Shown here in pieces: positions 7,130 to 13,980 of a stretch of 41,002 nt of DNA. The notes beneath the pieces were generated by a model. It had not been told where the DNA came from. It was given only the letters and a program-made list of their open reading frames with translations, and searched no databases. The DNA lies in the IMG/VR virus record IMGVR_UViG_3300025168_000194, positions 1 to 41,002 of that record; one strand, 5' to 3'. The DNA is from a virus. Positions within the stretch are counted from its first letter, which is position 1, and every line of letters begins with the position of its first letter. Both the position numbers and the translations under genes were made by a program.

Positions 7130-9351
7130 CTAGTCTGCTATCCTTTAGTGTATATGGACAGTACACCTATGAAGCAGGACAAGATTTATTCCATCTGCAA
7201 ACAAACGCCAACAACTTTGAGGGCGAGTTAGCATACGAGGTTTCTGATGATGGTATTAGCCCTGCAATTGATCTTTCTTTTGATTTTACTTTCTACGGCT
7301 CTACATTTACACAGGCAAGGATGGCGACGAATGGATGCCTACATTTTGGTAATAGTGGTAGCTATTGCAATGACTATACTCCTGACCCTATTAACGGACA
7401 GCACACTTTTACAATATATCCATTTTGGACAGACTTAATTAGAGACAGCAATTCTCGCATGAAGTCTTGGGGTGATAACAGCAAGATGATCTTCGGTTGG
7501 TATGATTTAAGGGAGTACAACAGAAGCAATACAGACAACAGCTTTGAAGTAATACTCTGGAACAACAACTCCTTTGACATACGCTACGGTGCATTAGAAA
7601 TTATCAACCATGATGTACTAATAGGTGAAGTAGGCTCTAACAAAACAAACTCATACACCTATTATCACCATGATGAATGTTCTACCGGAACTACAAACTC
7701 TAGTGCTTGCGTAAACACTAACTGGAATAACACAGCAATAAATACAACATTAGAGAACGGTGGTTCTTTATACGGTTCAGGCAGTGGCAACGGTGTAGAT
7801 TGTAGCAATGTCCTTAATGATTCTAGTTGCACAGGATATGCTGACGCTTTTTTAACACAACAATGCAATATCACTGATCTTTATAGTGAGTCATGCCCTA
7901 ATTATTGGCAGGCATTTGATCAACAAGAATGTGATAACGACCCACAGTATGCACCTTTCTGTGCAGGCTACAGACAAGAAGATTCAGTAGCTTTCTTTGA
8001 TGATGAGCAGGTTGACTATGGTTTCGTAGATGAGCAACAACAGTTTGCAACAGGTATATTCACAGACGATCACCATGACAATCACGGTTTTGAAGAACAA
8101 TTTACTATCATAGAAGTATTTGAAGAAGAAATGTTTCCACCCTTTGAGGATTTTGGAAACAACCCAAATGAATATTTTTCAGAGCCTATGGTTGATGATA
8201 TTTTAATATTCCATGATTCAGACCCTTTGCCTTTTATAGATGATTTTGACCTACATCATGACGAGCCATTTCACCAAGAAGATATGTTGCTAGATGAGTT
8301 TATATTCCAAGAAACATTCCTGGTAGAAGATTACAGCGAGCCTGAAACATTCATAGAATTTAACTCCATAGACGATTTAGAGGAATGGTTTGAGGAAGAA
8401 ACCAATGAACACTTTGAGGAAACGCTAGAAGAAAGGCTTGCAGACCTTGACGAACCCGAAGAAGAATTCATAGAGGAAATATTTGAAGAAGAAGCTGTAG
8501 AAGAAATCTTTGAGGAAATAGAAGAACGACAAGAGATCATGGAAGAAGAAAGAATAGCCGAGAGACAGGAAGAAGAACGGGAAGAAACCTTTGATGAGGT
8601 GGCAGAAGAGTTTGCAGCAGTTGAGTCGGACACTCCTACAGGAAAAAACAAGTTAATGGTTACGGCATTGAATGTAGTTAGGGCAGGTATAAAAACAGCA
8701 TCTAACAGCTATTCACAAGCTACTGGTGGCGTTTCTTCTAATAACACAAGTAACAACACCTCTAGCGTAAATTCAAGCACAGCAAGCAATTCATCATCAA
8801 GTGGCGGAATTAGCACATCTAGTAGCCCAAGTGCATCTGACCAGTTCGCAAGTGCAACACAACAAACAAACCAAGTTCTTTCCATGCAAAGTGATGTGGG
8901 TGGTTCTAATAACGCAACAATGTCTATAACGCCTTTACCAACATTTGATAACTCAGCATCTATGGTTGTGGCTGACGTGCAGGTGCAAAATGTGCAGGGT
9001 GAAATTGACACGGCATCTTCAGGAGTAATGACATCTTCAGAAGCAGATCAGATCGCAGACAAGATTATTGCGGCTAATATAGAAGCACAACAGGAAGAAA
9101 TAGAGCAAGAGCAACAAGATACAGGTGAGTATGGAGATGAATCAAAATTGATAGCATTAATTGGATATGTGCCTAGCTTTAATGCTTACACAGAAACAGT
9201 AGTTCCTGATGCTCAAGATTGGTACTCTAGTCAAACTATATACGCATCTGCTACACTTAATGACAATACTAATGCTTTTTATGGATTAGTGAATGATAAC
9301 TTACAAGGTCTCAGTCAAATGATTAGTGACCAACCTAATATTTGGAGATAA
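7099..9351 (+). CDS. exported NIDO-like, Glu-rich protein of unknown function
   Basis: 750 residues, starting with ATG inside the end of the previous gene; no Shine-Dalgarno is seen, so translation may be coupled. A clear signal peptide ends near residue 20 (SFSVYG/Q). Residues about 40-175 resemble a NIDO (nidogen-type extracellular) domain: LSFDFTFYGSTFTQARMATNG, then FTIYPFWTDL, then KMIFGWYDLREYN and NNSFDIRYGALEI. Residues 190-290 carry many Cys (SSCTGY, CNITDLYSESCPNYW, CDNDPQYAPFCAGY). Residues 300-430 are Asp/Phe/His-rich. Residues 430-520 form a Glu-rich helix (EEEFIEEIFEEEAVEEIFEE). Residues 550-620 are a Ser/Asn linker, followed by a C-terminal domain. A secreted or virion-exposed adhesin-like protein is the best guess; the NIDO call is from memory. 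Confidence 0.6.
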   Translation: MQKRVLCYAVASLLSFSVYGQYTYEAGQDLFHLQTNANNFEGELAYEVSDDGISPAIDLSFDFTFYGSTFTQARMATNGCLHFGNSGSYCNDYTPDPINGQHTFTIYPFWTDLIRDSNSRMKSWGDNSKMIFGWYDLREYNRSNTDNSFEVILWNNNSFDIRYGALEIINHDVLIGEVGSNKTNSYTYYHHDECSTGTTNSSACVNTNWNNTAINTTLENGGSLYGSGSGNGVDCSNVLNDSSCTGYADAFLTQQCNITDLYSESCPNYWQAFDQQECDNDPQYAPFCAGYRQEDSVAFFDDEQVDYGFVDEQQQFATGIFTDDHHDNHGFEEQFTIIEVFEEEMFPPFEDFGNNPNEYFSEPMVDDILIFHDSDPLPFIDDFDLHHDEPFHQEDMLLDEFIFQETFLVEDYSEPETFIEFNSIDDLEEWFEEETNEHFEETLEERLADLDEPEEEFIEEIFEEEAVEEIFEEIEERQEIMEEERIAERQEEEREETFDEVAEEFAAVESDTPTGKNKLMVTALNVVRAGIKTASNSYSQATGGVSSNNTSNNTSSVNSSTASNSSSSGGISTSSSPSASDQFASATQQTNQVLSMQSDVGGSNNATMSITPLPTFDNSASMVVADVQVQNVQGEIDTASSGVMTSSEADQIADKIIAANIEAQQEEIEQEQQDTGEYGDESKLIALIGYVPSFNAYTETVVPDAQDWYSSQTIYASATLNDNTNAFYGLVNDNLQGLSQMISDQPNIWR

Positions 9352-9354
9352 TCA

Positions 9355-9714
9355 ATGGATTGGTTTCAAAATAAAACAACGCAAATAATTGCTCTTGTCG
9401 GCATCGTAGGAACGCTAGCAGGCTTTGGCTACACTGGGGCAGAATATGTCAACAGACTAGAAAACCTAGAAGCTAAAATTGGTGGCATAAGTGAAGCAGA
9501 GGACAATGTGCAAGTCATTGAAGAACGCTTTGCTGCTATAGAAACATCTGTACAGTTCTTGGAAAAAGAAATAGACAATATTGAAGTTCCTGATGTAACT
9601 GAAATTAAGACAGACATAGCTACGATCATTGCTGACTTACAAAGTCTCAACAGCAACCTAGAGAAATTAGAAACTAAGCTAGAAAAGAAAGACAGCAATC
9701 CACTAAACGGATAA
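9355..9714 (+). CDS. membrane-anchored coiled-coil protein (i-spanin-like)
   Basis: 119 residues, with GGAGATAATCAATG at its start. One N-terminal transmembrane segment at about 10-30 (TQIIALVGIVGTLAGFGYTG) is followed by a long coiled coil (VNRLENLEAKIGGI, VQFLEKEIDNIEV, LQSLNSNLEKLETKLEKK). The shape, inner-membrane anchor plus periplasmic coiled coil, is that of an inner-membrane spanin. It is directly followed, in TAATG overlap, by a short lipoprotein gene. A better spanin pair lies at 10119-10806, so this may be a second pair or an unrelated anchor with an XhlA-like layout. Confidence 0.5.
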   Translation: MDWFQNKTTQIIALVGIVGTLAGFGYTGAEYVNRLENLEAKIGGISEAEDNVQVIEERFAAIETSVQFLEKEIDNIEVPDVTEIKTDIATIIADLQSLNSNLEKLETKLEKKDSNPLNG

Positions 9715-9917
9715 TGCGACTTTTTATTTTTAGCGTGGTGCTTACTGCTTGTGCTACCGCACCAGTAAAGAAAGAATGGAACGACAAGTACGACACTGCT
9801 CAATGGCGTAAACAATTTAATGAATGTAGAAAGTTGTTGTACACAGCCTATCCTGAAGAAGTGCAAAGAGATGAATGGTCTGAATGTATGAACAAGGACT
9901 ATGCAAGAAGTAATTGA
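9714..9917 (+). CDS. small lipoprotein (possible o-spanin)
   Basis: 67 residues. The N-terminus MRLFIFSVVLTAC holds a lipobox (V-L-T-A-C) with Cys at residue 13, so the mature part would be a lipid-anchored protein of about 55 residues. It is rich in charged and aromatic residues (WRKQFNECRKLLY, DEWSECMNKDYARSN), with two further Cys. Start and stop overlap both neighbours. By position after a transmembrane coiled-coil gene it could act as an outer-membrane partner. It lacks the Pro-rich character of classical Rz1. Confidence 0.5.
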   Translation: MRLFIFSVVLTACATAPVKKEWNDKYDTAQWRKQFNECRKLLYTAYPEEVQRDEWSECMNKDYARSN

Positions 9918-10119
9918 GTGGATAATAAGTTTATTTGTACATCATTATCAAATAAGGGTGTCGTTCAACAAAGAGTATGGTGATGCAGATGACAAGGTTT
10001 ACATAAGCAAAAAGATTCTAGTGCAAAAGGAAAACCATTTGAAGTTCCGTGATCTCAATAACAAGACCATAGAGTACAGAAGTGCAGGTGGCTTGAATTA
10101 CATCATTGAGGATATGTGA
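9901..10119 (+). CDS. hypothetical protein
   Basis: 72 residues. ATG 9901 lies 17 bp inside the lipoprotein gene, with AAGGA just before it. The N-terminus is amphipathic or weakly hydrophobic (VIEWIISLFVHHYQIRV); the rest is mixed beta (KVYISKKILVQKENHLKFRD, TIEYRSAGGLNYIIEDM). No family recognised. The stop TGA shares bases with the ATG of the next gene (TGATG), so it belongs to the same transcript as the lysis genes. Confidence 0.5.
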   Translation: MQEVIEWIISLFVHHYQIRVSFNKEYGDADDKVYISKKILVQKENHLKFRDLNNKTIEYRSAGGLNYIIEDM

Positions 10120-10514
10120 TGCAACAGATATTTATAGGAATTATTTTGATGCTAGGTTTTGCAAGCTATTATTTCTATAGTCAAAATCAAATACTTACAG
10201 CGAACAACGCAGCACTGGAGAGCGCAGTTGCCATACAGGAAGAAACAATTGCAACCATACAAGCAGACTTTGAGATGCAGGCACAACAGCTACAAGACCT
10301 CACCGTCAAGAGCCAAGCTGCACAACTAGAACTTAATAGATACACACAGTTTATACAGAACTATGAGTTAGCATCTGAAATACTGGCTGACCCAGTGAAA
10401 ATGGAGAGGAAAATAAATAATGGTACAAAGCATATCATGGAAAACATTGAGCAAATCAGCAGTGATGTTGACGGTCTTGATAATGGCTTGCAGTTGCAGT
10501 CTACTTCCGACTAG
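10119..10514 (+). CDS. Rz-like inner-membrane spanin
   Basis: 131 residues from ATG 10119 (GAGGA six bases upstream; a GTG three bases earlier is possible). One N-terminal transmembrane segment (IFIGIILMLGFASYYFYS) is followed by a coiled coil rich in Gln, Ala and Glu (QILTANNAALESAVAIQEET through LQDLTVKSQAAQLELNRY) and a polar C-terminus. This is the classical Rz layout: inner-membrane anchor and periplasmic helix that joins an outer-membrane lipoprotein for the last step of lysis. The next gene, a lipoprotein, starts out of frame inside its last third, which is the typical Rz/Rz1 arrangement. Sequence alone does not name the family, but topology plus overlap is strong. Confidence 0.75.
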   Translation: MQQIFIGIILMLGFASYYFYSQNQILTANNAALESAVAIQEETIATIQADFEMQAQQLQDLTVKSQAAQLELNRYTQFIQNYELASEILADPVKMERKINNGTKHIMENIEQISSDVDGLDNGLQLQSTSD

Positions 10515-10806
10515 AGAAATACAAGTAACCGCAAAACCAATAGAACGCAAGATAGTGCAACCTATCATGCCTAGAGAAATAGACCTTAGAGAGTTGCAGT
10601 GGATAGCCGTTACACCTGATAACTACGAGCAACAATTAGCTAGAATAAAAGAGCAAGAGGGTGAGTTAGTGTTCCTAGCTATGACGATTCCTGACTATGA
10701 AGTCATGGCATACAATATGCAAGAGATCAAAAGATACATCACAGAACTAAAGGATGTGGTGGTTTACTATAGAAAAGTAACTACCGAAAACCCAAAAGAA
10801 AATTAA
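10420..10806 (+). CDS. Rz1-like lipoprotein (outer-membrane spanin)
   Basis: 128 residues, in a different frame from the Rz-like gene and overlapping it by 95 bp. GGAGAGG at 10403-10409 supports ATG 10420; ATG 10465 is an alternative giving a minimal signal. The hydrophobic stretch AVMLTVLIMAC ends in a lipobox-type Cys, followed by SCSLLPTREIQVTAKP. The mature part is longer than lambda Rz1 and has a Pro-containing first half (ERKIVQPIMPREIDLRELQW) and a C-terminal helix (MQEIKRYITELKDVVVYY). It would anchor in the outer membrane and bind the Rz-like protein. Similar long o-spanin candidates occur in other marine phages as I recall. Confidence 0.7.
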   Translation: MVQSISWKTLSKSAVMLTVLIMACSCSLLPTREIQVTAKPIERKIVQPIMPREIDLRELQWIAVTPDNYEQQLARIKEQEGELVFLAMTIPDYEVMAYNMQEIKRYITELKDVVVYYRKVTTENPKEN

Positions 10807-10843
10807 TAAGTGAACCCTGCGACTTCACCAAGGACAAAAGCTA

Positions 10844-10873
10844 GATTGTATAAAACCCGCATAATATACAATC
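10844..10873. repeat. 9-bp inverted repeat in a 168-bp gap (10807-10974)
   Basis: GATTGTATA (10844-10852) and TATACAATC (10865-10873) are perfect inverted arms around a 12-nt spacer. A related half-site, ATTATACAATT, sits about 30 bp further on (near 10900). A small GTGAA/TTCAC hairpin lies near 10810. The gap otherwise holds no gene; it ends in the AGGAG ribosome site for the gene at 10975. The repeat could be an operator or a weak terminator; there is no T-run directly after it. Confidence 0.5.
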
Positions 10874-10974
10874 ACAAGGCACTGCAAGGTTCTAATCAAT
10901 TATACAATTTTTTATTAAAACTTCCAAAAAATGATTAAATCTGATAGCCTTAAATTTTCATATAGGAGAATAAT

Positions 10975-11136
10975 ATGGGAATGATAGGAGAGTGGATAGG
11001 GATTATCACAGGCGTAGTATGTTTAGCATCTATTATCTGTGCATTAACTCCGACTCCGAAAGACGATGCAATGATCGGAAAGTTCTATAAATTTTTAGAA
11101 CTGATGGCATTGAACATTGGTAAAGCTAAACAGTAA
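10975..11136 (+). CDS. small single-pass membrane protein (holin-like candidate)
   Basis: 53 residues with an ideal ribosome site (TATAGGAGAATAATATG). The N-terminal half is one hydrophobic helix (GMIGEWIGIITGVVCLASII). It is followed by the phrase LTPTPKDDAMIGKFYKFLEL and a basic end (NIGKAKQ). I recall similar small proteins with a 'TPTPKDD..IGK.Y' segment in many phages near endolysin genes, of unknown or presumed holin-associated function. It precedes the nuclease and endolysin genes, separated by a small hairpin. One helix would fit a class III/pinholin-like or antiholin role, but this is only context. Confidence 0.6.
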   Translation: MGMIGEWIGIITGVVCLASIICALTPTPKDDAMIGKFYKFLELMALNIGKAKQ

Positions 11137-11143
11137 TAACCAA

Positions 11144-11159
11144 AGGTGCAGAAGCACCT
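11144..11159 (+). terminator. small hairpin between genes
   Basis: AGGTGC (11144-11149), loop AGAA, GCACCT (11154-11159), followed by ATTTAATTT. The stem is only 6 bp and the T-tract is interrupted. It may be a weak terminator, or a structure affecting translation of the gene that begins ten bases later without a Shine-Dalgarno. Confidence 0.4.
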
Positions 11160-11168
11160 ATTTAATTT

Positions 11169-11561
11169 ATGGCAACAGTAACACCATTCGTATATAACGC
11201 TATTCTTGAAAGGGTCGTAGATGGAGACACCATTGATGTTACTCTTGACTTAGGATTCAGTGTCTTTCTTCACAAACAACGCTGCAGGTTGGCAGGCATA
11301 GACACCCCTGAGTCAAGAACTCGCAACCTTGCTGAAAAGGCATTAGGCAAAAAGGCATCAGCAAGACTTAAAGAAGTTTGCGTAGGCTCATTCAAAATAC
11401 AATCACTAGGCAAAGGTAAATATGGCAGAATACTTGCAATTCCTTATACAGAAGATGGTCAAGACATTTGTCAGATGCTTGTCCAAGAAGGACACGCAGT
11501 TGAATACTGGGGTGGAACTAAAACAGCAAAAGTCAGAGATGACGGAACTTGGGGTGAATAA
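11169..11561 (+). CDS. staphylococcal nuclease-like endonuclease (SNase family)
   Basis: 130 residues. The SNase motifs are all present: VVDGDT at 16-21, RLAGIDTPE at 40-48 and KYGRILA at 84-90. The residues matching S. aureus nuclease Asp21, Arg35, Asp40, Glu43 and Arg87 are Asp20, Arg40, Asp45, Glu48 and Arg87. It should cleave DNA or RNA with calcium. No signal peptide is present, so it acts in the infected cell, perhaps degrading host DNA or processing nucleic acid late in infection. The predicted start lacks a Shine-Dalgarno. It lies directly before the endolysin gene. Confidence 0.85.
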   Translation: MATVTPFVYNAILERVVDGDTIDVTLDLGFSVFLHKQRCRLAGIDTPESRTRNLAEKALGKKASARLKEVCVGSFKIQSLGKGKYGRILAIPYTEDGQDICQMLVQEGHAVEYWGGTKTAKVRDDGTWGE

Positions 11562-11562
11562 T

Positions 11563-12006
11563 ATGCACATATCAGATGAAGGCGTAATGTTGGTAAAGAA
11601 GGCAGAGGGTTGCAAATTAGAAGCATATCAATGTGCTGCAGGTGTGTGGACTATAGGTTATGGTTCAACACATGGCGTACAAAAGGGTGATGTTTGGTCG
11701 CAAGAGAAAGCAGAGATAATGCTTATAGATGAACTAGAAGAATACGGTAAGTATGTAGAAGAATTAGTTACCATACCTCTAAATCAATGTCAGTTTGATG
11801 CTCTTACTTCTTGGACATTTAACTTAGGACCAAGCAACCTGCGAAGTAGCACACTGTTACAGGTCTTAAATCAAGGCGATTACGAGGGCGTTCCATATCA
11901 AATAAAAAGATGGAATAAAGTTTCAGGGCAAGTCAATGATGGTCTTATTCGCAGACGAGAAGCGGAAGCATTGTTATTTGAGGGTAAACAGTGGGAACAT
12001 GTTTAA
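11563..12006 (+). CDS. endolysin, GH24 lysozyme (muramidase)
   Basis: 147 residues from ATG 11563, which follows GGGGTGAATAAT and sits one base after the nuclease stop. The start gives the standard N-terminus (ISDEGVMLVKKAEGCKLEAY). The active-site pattern is Glu15, 8 residues, Cys24, 5 residues, Thr30, then IGYG. This is the T4/P22-lysozyme family pattern in which the usual Asp is replaced by Cys, a known variant. LNQCQFDALTSWTFNLG and the RRREAEALLFEG ending are also typical of the family. It cuts peptidoglycan glycan strands. No signal or anchor sequence is seen, so it should need a holin. Confidence 0.92.
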   Translation: MHISDEGVMLVKKAEGCKLEAYQCAAGVWTIGYGSTHGVQKGDVWSQEKAEIMLIDELEEYGKYVEELVTIPLNQCQFDALTSWTFNLGPSNLRSSTLLQVLNQGDYEGVPYQIKRWNKVSGQVNDGLIRRREAEALLFEGKQWEHV

Positions 12007-12222
12007 ATGGCTCTCAGCAAGACACAGAACAAAAGGCTTGGGGTAATACTAAGTGTTATGTTTAAAGAAGAAACGCCACAGGAGATGCTAGAGGATGTCA
12101 TACGACATGGTTTCGTAGAAAAACTTGATAATACTTTTCAACTCACAGATAAAGGCATTGATGAAAAAAACCGACTCTGCACTCTGTCAGGACTTAATAT
12201 CAAATACACTAGCGAAAAGTAG
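12007..12222 (+). CDS. hypothetical protein
   Basis: 71 residues, starting directly after the endolysin stop and ending one base before the converging oxygenase gene. It is helical in the first half (SKTQNKRLGVILSVMFKEET, PQEMLEDVIRHGFVEKL), followed by FQLTDKGIDEKNRL, a segment that looks like a winged-helix wing. It could be a small DNA-binding or lysis-linked protein. No family recognised. Confidence 0.55.
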   Translation: MALSKTQNKRLGVILSVMFKEETPQEMLEDVIRHGFVEKLDNTFQLTDKGIDEKNRLCTLSGLNIKYTSEK

Positions 12223-12223
12223 A

Positions 12224-12781
12224 CTAAACCCAGTCAGCACCTTCGTACCATCCAACAAGGCTGAAACGCTCGCCCTTAGTTACCTTAGTAACTCTGTGAT
12301 AGAGAAAAGACGGAAATACTAATATTGTGCCTTTTTCTCTTAGCTTCTTTTTATCTAAGCTACCTAAATCTTTATTGAATTCAAAGTCTCCGCCTACATA
12401 ATCTATGCTATCGGATAGCTGTACCGTGATACTGAGCTTACGCTGTGAGCAATGATCAAAGATATTAGAGTCCATGTGATAATCATAGAAATCGCCCTTG
12501 CCATACTTAGCTATTTGAAAATCTTGAAACCCATTTAAGTGAACACCAAAGCATTCACGATTTGCCATTGTGATGTACTGGTGCATTATGCGATCTAGGT
12601 AAACACCGTTTTGAGAATCATAAGCACATGGCAGTATGTTTGACGATCTTGTAAGTTTGTCTATGTTGGAGACATTGCCAACCTCTGCTTCCTTAGTGTT
12701 ACCCTCAAAGTAGAGAGCCTTAATTGCTTCGCAATGTTCCTCGCTTAGTTCTGCTTGCCAAGAATAGCAATAGGTGTTCAT
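12224..12781 (-). CDS. 2-oxoglutarate/Fe(II)-dependent oxygenase (prolyl-4-hydroxylase-like)
   Basis: 185 residues. The iron-binding facial triad is visible: His102-x-Asp104 in FYDYHMDSN and His162 in PSFLYHRVTKV, with Arg172 (GERFSLVGW) placed to bind 2-oxoglutarate. The segment QLSDSIDYVGGDFEF is the expected strand region of PiuC/P4Hc-like phage oxygenases. Phages often carry such enzymes; the substrate (protein side chain, nucleic acid base or small molecule) cannot be told. It is the last gene of the minus-strand operon starting from promoter A, and its ATG overlaps the stop of a 31-codon gene (TAATG). Confidence 0.85.
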   Translation of the reverse strand: MNTYCYSWQAELSEEHCEAIKALYFEGNTKEAEVGNVSNIDKLTRSSNILPCAYDSQNGVYLDRIMHQYITMANRECFGVHLNGFQDFQIAKYGKGDFYDYHMDSNIFDHCSQRKLSITVQLSDSIDYVGGDFEFNKDLGSLDKKKLREKGTILVFPSFLYHRVTKVTKGERFSLVGWYEGADWV

Positions 12782-12876
12782 TACACAATTTTTCCAAACA
12801 TATACAACAATGCTAGTAAATTTTCTCTAGGCAGGTGTTGTAAATGCTTTGGTATTTCTATTCCTCTAACTATCAT
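12781..12876 (-). CDS. 31-residue microprotein upstream of the oxygenase
   Basis: Thirty-one codons: MIVRGIEIPKHLQHLPRENL then LALLYMFGKIV. AGGGAG lies eight bases before the ATG, and the TAA shares its last base with the ATG of the oxygenase gene. Good ribosome site plus end-to-start coupling argue for a real gene. It might be an independent small protein or a leader peptide that couples translation. No family recognised. Confidence 0.5.
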   Translation of the reverse strand: MIVRGIEIPKHLQHLPRENLLALLYMFGKIV

Positions 12877-12877
12877 T

Positions 12878-13084
12878 TTAATTCTCCCTAGTATTTACGC
12901 CGTTAAGTTTTCTTTTAATAAGCTCAGTTAATATCTTAACTCTTACTTTAGGTTTAGTAGCAGCAGATACAAACAAGTCTTTTAACTCACTATTCATTAG
13001 TTCTTTGACATAAAAATGTTCCATAACTACCTTTCCTGTTTTTTTGTCCTTAGTTTTTTGACTTTTTTTATATTTAATTGGCAT
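12878..13084 (-). CDS. hypothetical basic protein
   Basis: 68 residues, very Lys-rich at the start (PIKYKKSQKTKDKKTGKVVM). A helical second half follows (LMNSELKDLFVSAATKP, VRVKILTELIKRKLNGV). It may bind nucleic acid through its charge. No family recognised. It overlaps the gene before it by 11 bp and is part of the promoter A operon. Confidence 0.55.
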   Translation of the reverse strand: MPIKYKKSQKTKDKKTGKVVMEHFYVKELMNSELKDLFVSAATKPKVRVKILTELIKRKLNGVNTREN

Positions 13085-13301
13085 CTTTTTTTACTAAATC
13101 TATTATTTCATTAACTATTTCTTTTCCTTCCTTTTCGCTAGGAGCGCAATCAACAGCCATTTTTGTGTAAAACTCAATTCCTATGTATATCATATGCACA
13201 ACGCCAAGTTCTTCATATTTCTCAGTAAGGTCACACAATCCAAAAAATAATTCATCATGGATTTTTTTAAGTATTAATTCTTTTTTTGCCTTAGTTGTCA
13301 T
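13074..13301 (-). CDS. hypothetical protein
   Basis: 75 residues from ATG 13301, preceded by GGGGGAG five bases away; a GTG six bases earlier is a poorer start. The protein is helical and acidic (KKIHDELFFGLCDLTEKYEE, EKEGKEIVNEIIDLVKKD). No family recognised. Its start overlaps the stop region of the 47-residue membrane gene at 13291-13434. Confidence 0.55.
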   Translation of the reverse strand: MTTKAKKELILKKIHDELFFGLCDLTEKYEELGVVHMIYIGIEFYTKMAVDCAPSEKEGKEIVNEIIDLVKKDAN

Positions 13302-13434
13302 TATCACTCCCCCACTTAGCGTGTATTACATCTTCTAATTCACCTTTTTCATTATTGACTATAAAATCAATTACTATCCATGCCATAAACCAAACAGCTA
13401 AAGGCACTACTACAATCCAAAATACATAATTCAT
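13291..13434 (-). CDS. 47-residue single-pass membrane protein
   Basis: It reads MNYVFWIVVVPLAVWFMAWI followed by VIDFIVNNEKGELEDVIHAK and a short polar end. One strong transmembrane helix lies at the N-terminus with a charged C-terminus. The ATG overlaps the preceding stop as ATGA, so it is translationally coupled to the gene at 13431-13685. Small membrane proteins in early phage operons are often host-takeover or exclusion factors, but nothing here shows which. Confidence 0.55.
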   Translation of the reverse strand: MNYVFWIVVVPLAVWFMAWIVIDFIVNNEKGELEDVIHAKWGSDNDN

Positions 13435-13685
13435 ATTTTTGTTATTTTGTCTGAATTTATCTTATTACCGTTTTTGTCAATAATAGTATATTGTTCTAAT
13501 AAGCGTTTAAGCATAAAGTCTGCAAACTCTGAATAGATAACTGCATCACTTTCAGGCTTATCCAGTTCTTTTATAATTCTATCAATAGAATACTGTTCAT
13601 CAGATTTGACAGTGTTGTTTTTTACATATTGTTTTAATGCTCTTTTCATTATTACCGTATCTGCTCTAAATAAATTCTTATACAT
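13431..13685 (-). CDS. hypothetical protein
   Basis: 84 residues with a strong ribosome site (ATAGGAGTAATTATG). Mixed helical content: TVIMKRALKQYVKNNTVKSD, SIDRIIKELDKPESDAVIYS, FMLKRLLEQYTIIDKNG. No motif or family recognised. It stands between two tiny membrane-protein genes in the promoter A operon. Confidence 0.55.
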   Translation of the reverse strand: MYKNLFRADTVIMKRALKQYVKNNTVKSDEQYSIDRIIKELDKPESDAVIYSEFADFMLKRLLEQYTIIDKNGNKINSDKITKI

Positions 13686-13693
13686 AATTACTC

Positions 13694-13792
13694 CTATAAT
13701 TTTCCCTTAACCCATAAAACCATTGCTAAAAATATACCACAAGCACCGTAAAGTGCTAATAATCCCAGTATTACATTTATGAATGTTTCCAT
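13694..13792 (-). CDS. 32-residue membrane microprotein
   Basis: It reads METFINVILGLLALYGACGI then FLAMVLWVKGKL, a single hydrophobic helix with a basic end. The ATG overlaps the stop of the preceding gene (TAATG) and the stop is followed at once by the next gene's AGGAG. This packing supports a real gene. Function unknown. Confidence 0.5.
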   Translation of the reverse strand: METFINVILGLLALYGACGIFLAMVLWVKGKL

Positions 13793-13980
13793 TAGTGCAG
13801 AGTTATTTCTCTACAGCCATTTTTAATAAATGAACTTAGGTCATACCAGTCGGATTCAGACAAAATGTTTTCTACCTCAGCTACTGTCATACTCATAAAG
13901 TCTGCTTGATATTTTATTGATAGTTTTGCCATCTTCTTTTCTAGTGGCGACATTTCTTTAAATTCGTTATTAACTGACAT
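13792..13980 (-). CDS. hypothetical protein
   Basis: 62 residues from ATG 13980, chosen because AGAGAGG lies six bases upstream; the longer open frame above it is the alternative frame of another small gene. Helical, with Met-rich middle (LEKKMAKLSIKYQADFMSM, TVAEVENILSESDWYDLSSF). It ends with an exposed Cys (IKNGCREITLH). No family recognised. Confidence 0.55.
   Translation of the reverse strand: MSVNNEFKEMSPLEKKMAKLSIKYQADFMSMTVAEVENILSESDWYDLSSFIKNGCREITLH

Noticed and set aside
8331-8651. Ser-rich minus-strand open frame
   Set aside because: It is the antisense of the Glu-rich helix (GAA/GAG read as TTC/CTC/TCT); no independent support.
11422-11562. Longer N-terminus for the endolysin
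   Set aside because: The extension lies inside the SNase gene in another frame; ATG 11563 has a ribosome site and gives the normal GH24 start.
13225-13250. TTTTTTGGATT-like sequence (minus strand) near the early-promoter motif
   Set aside because: It lacks the GTAAACC half and has no -10 at the right distance; it lies in a small gene.
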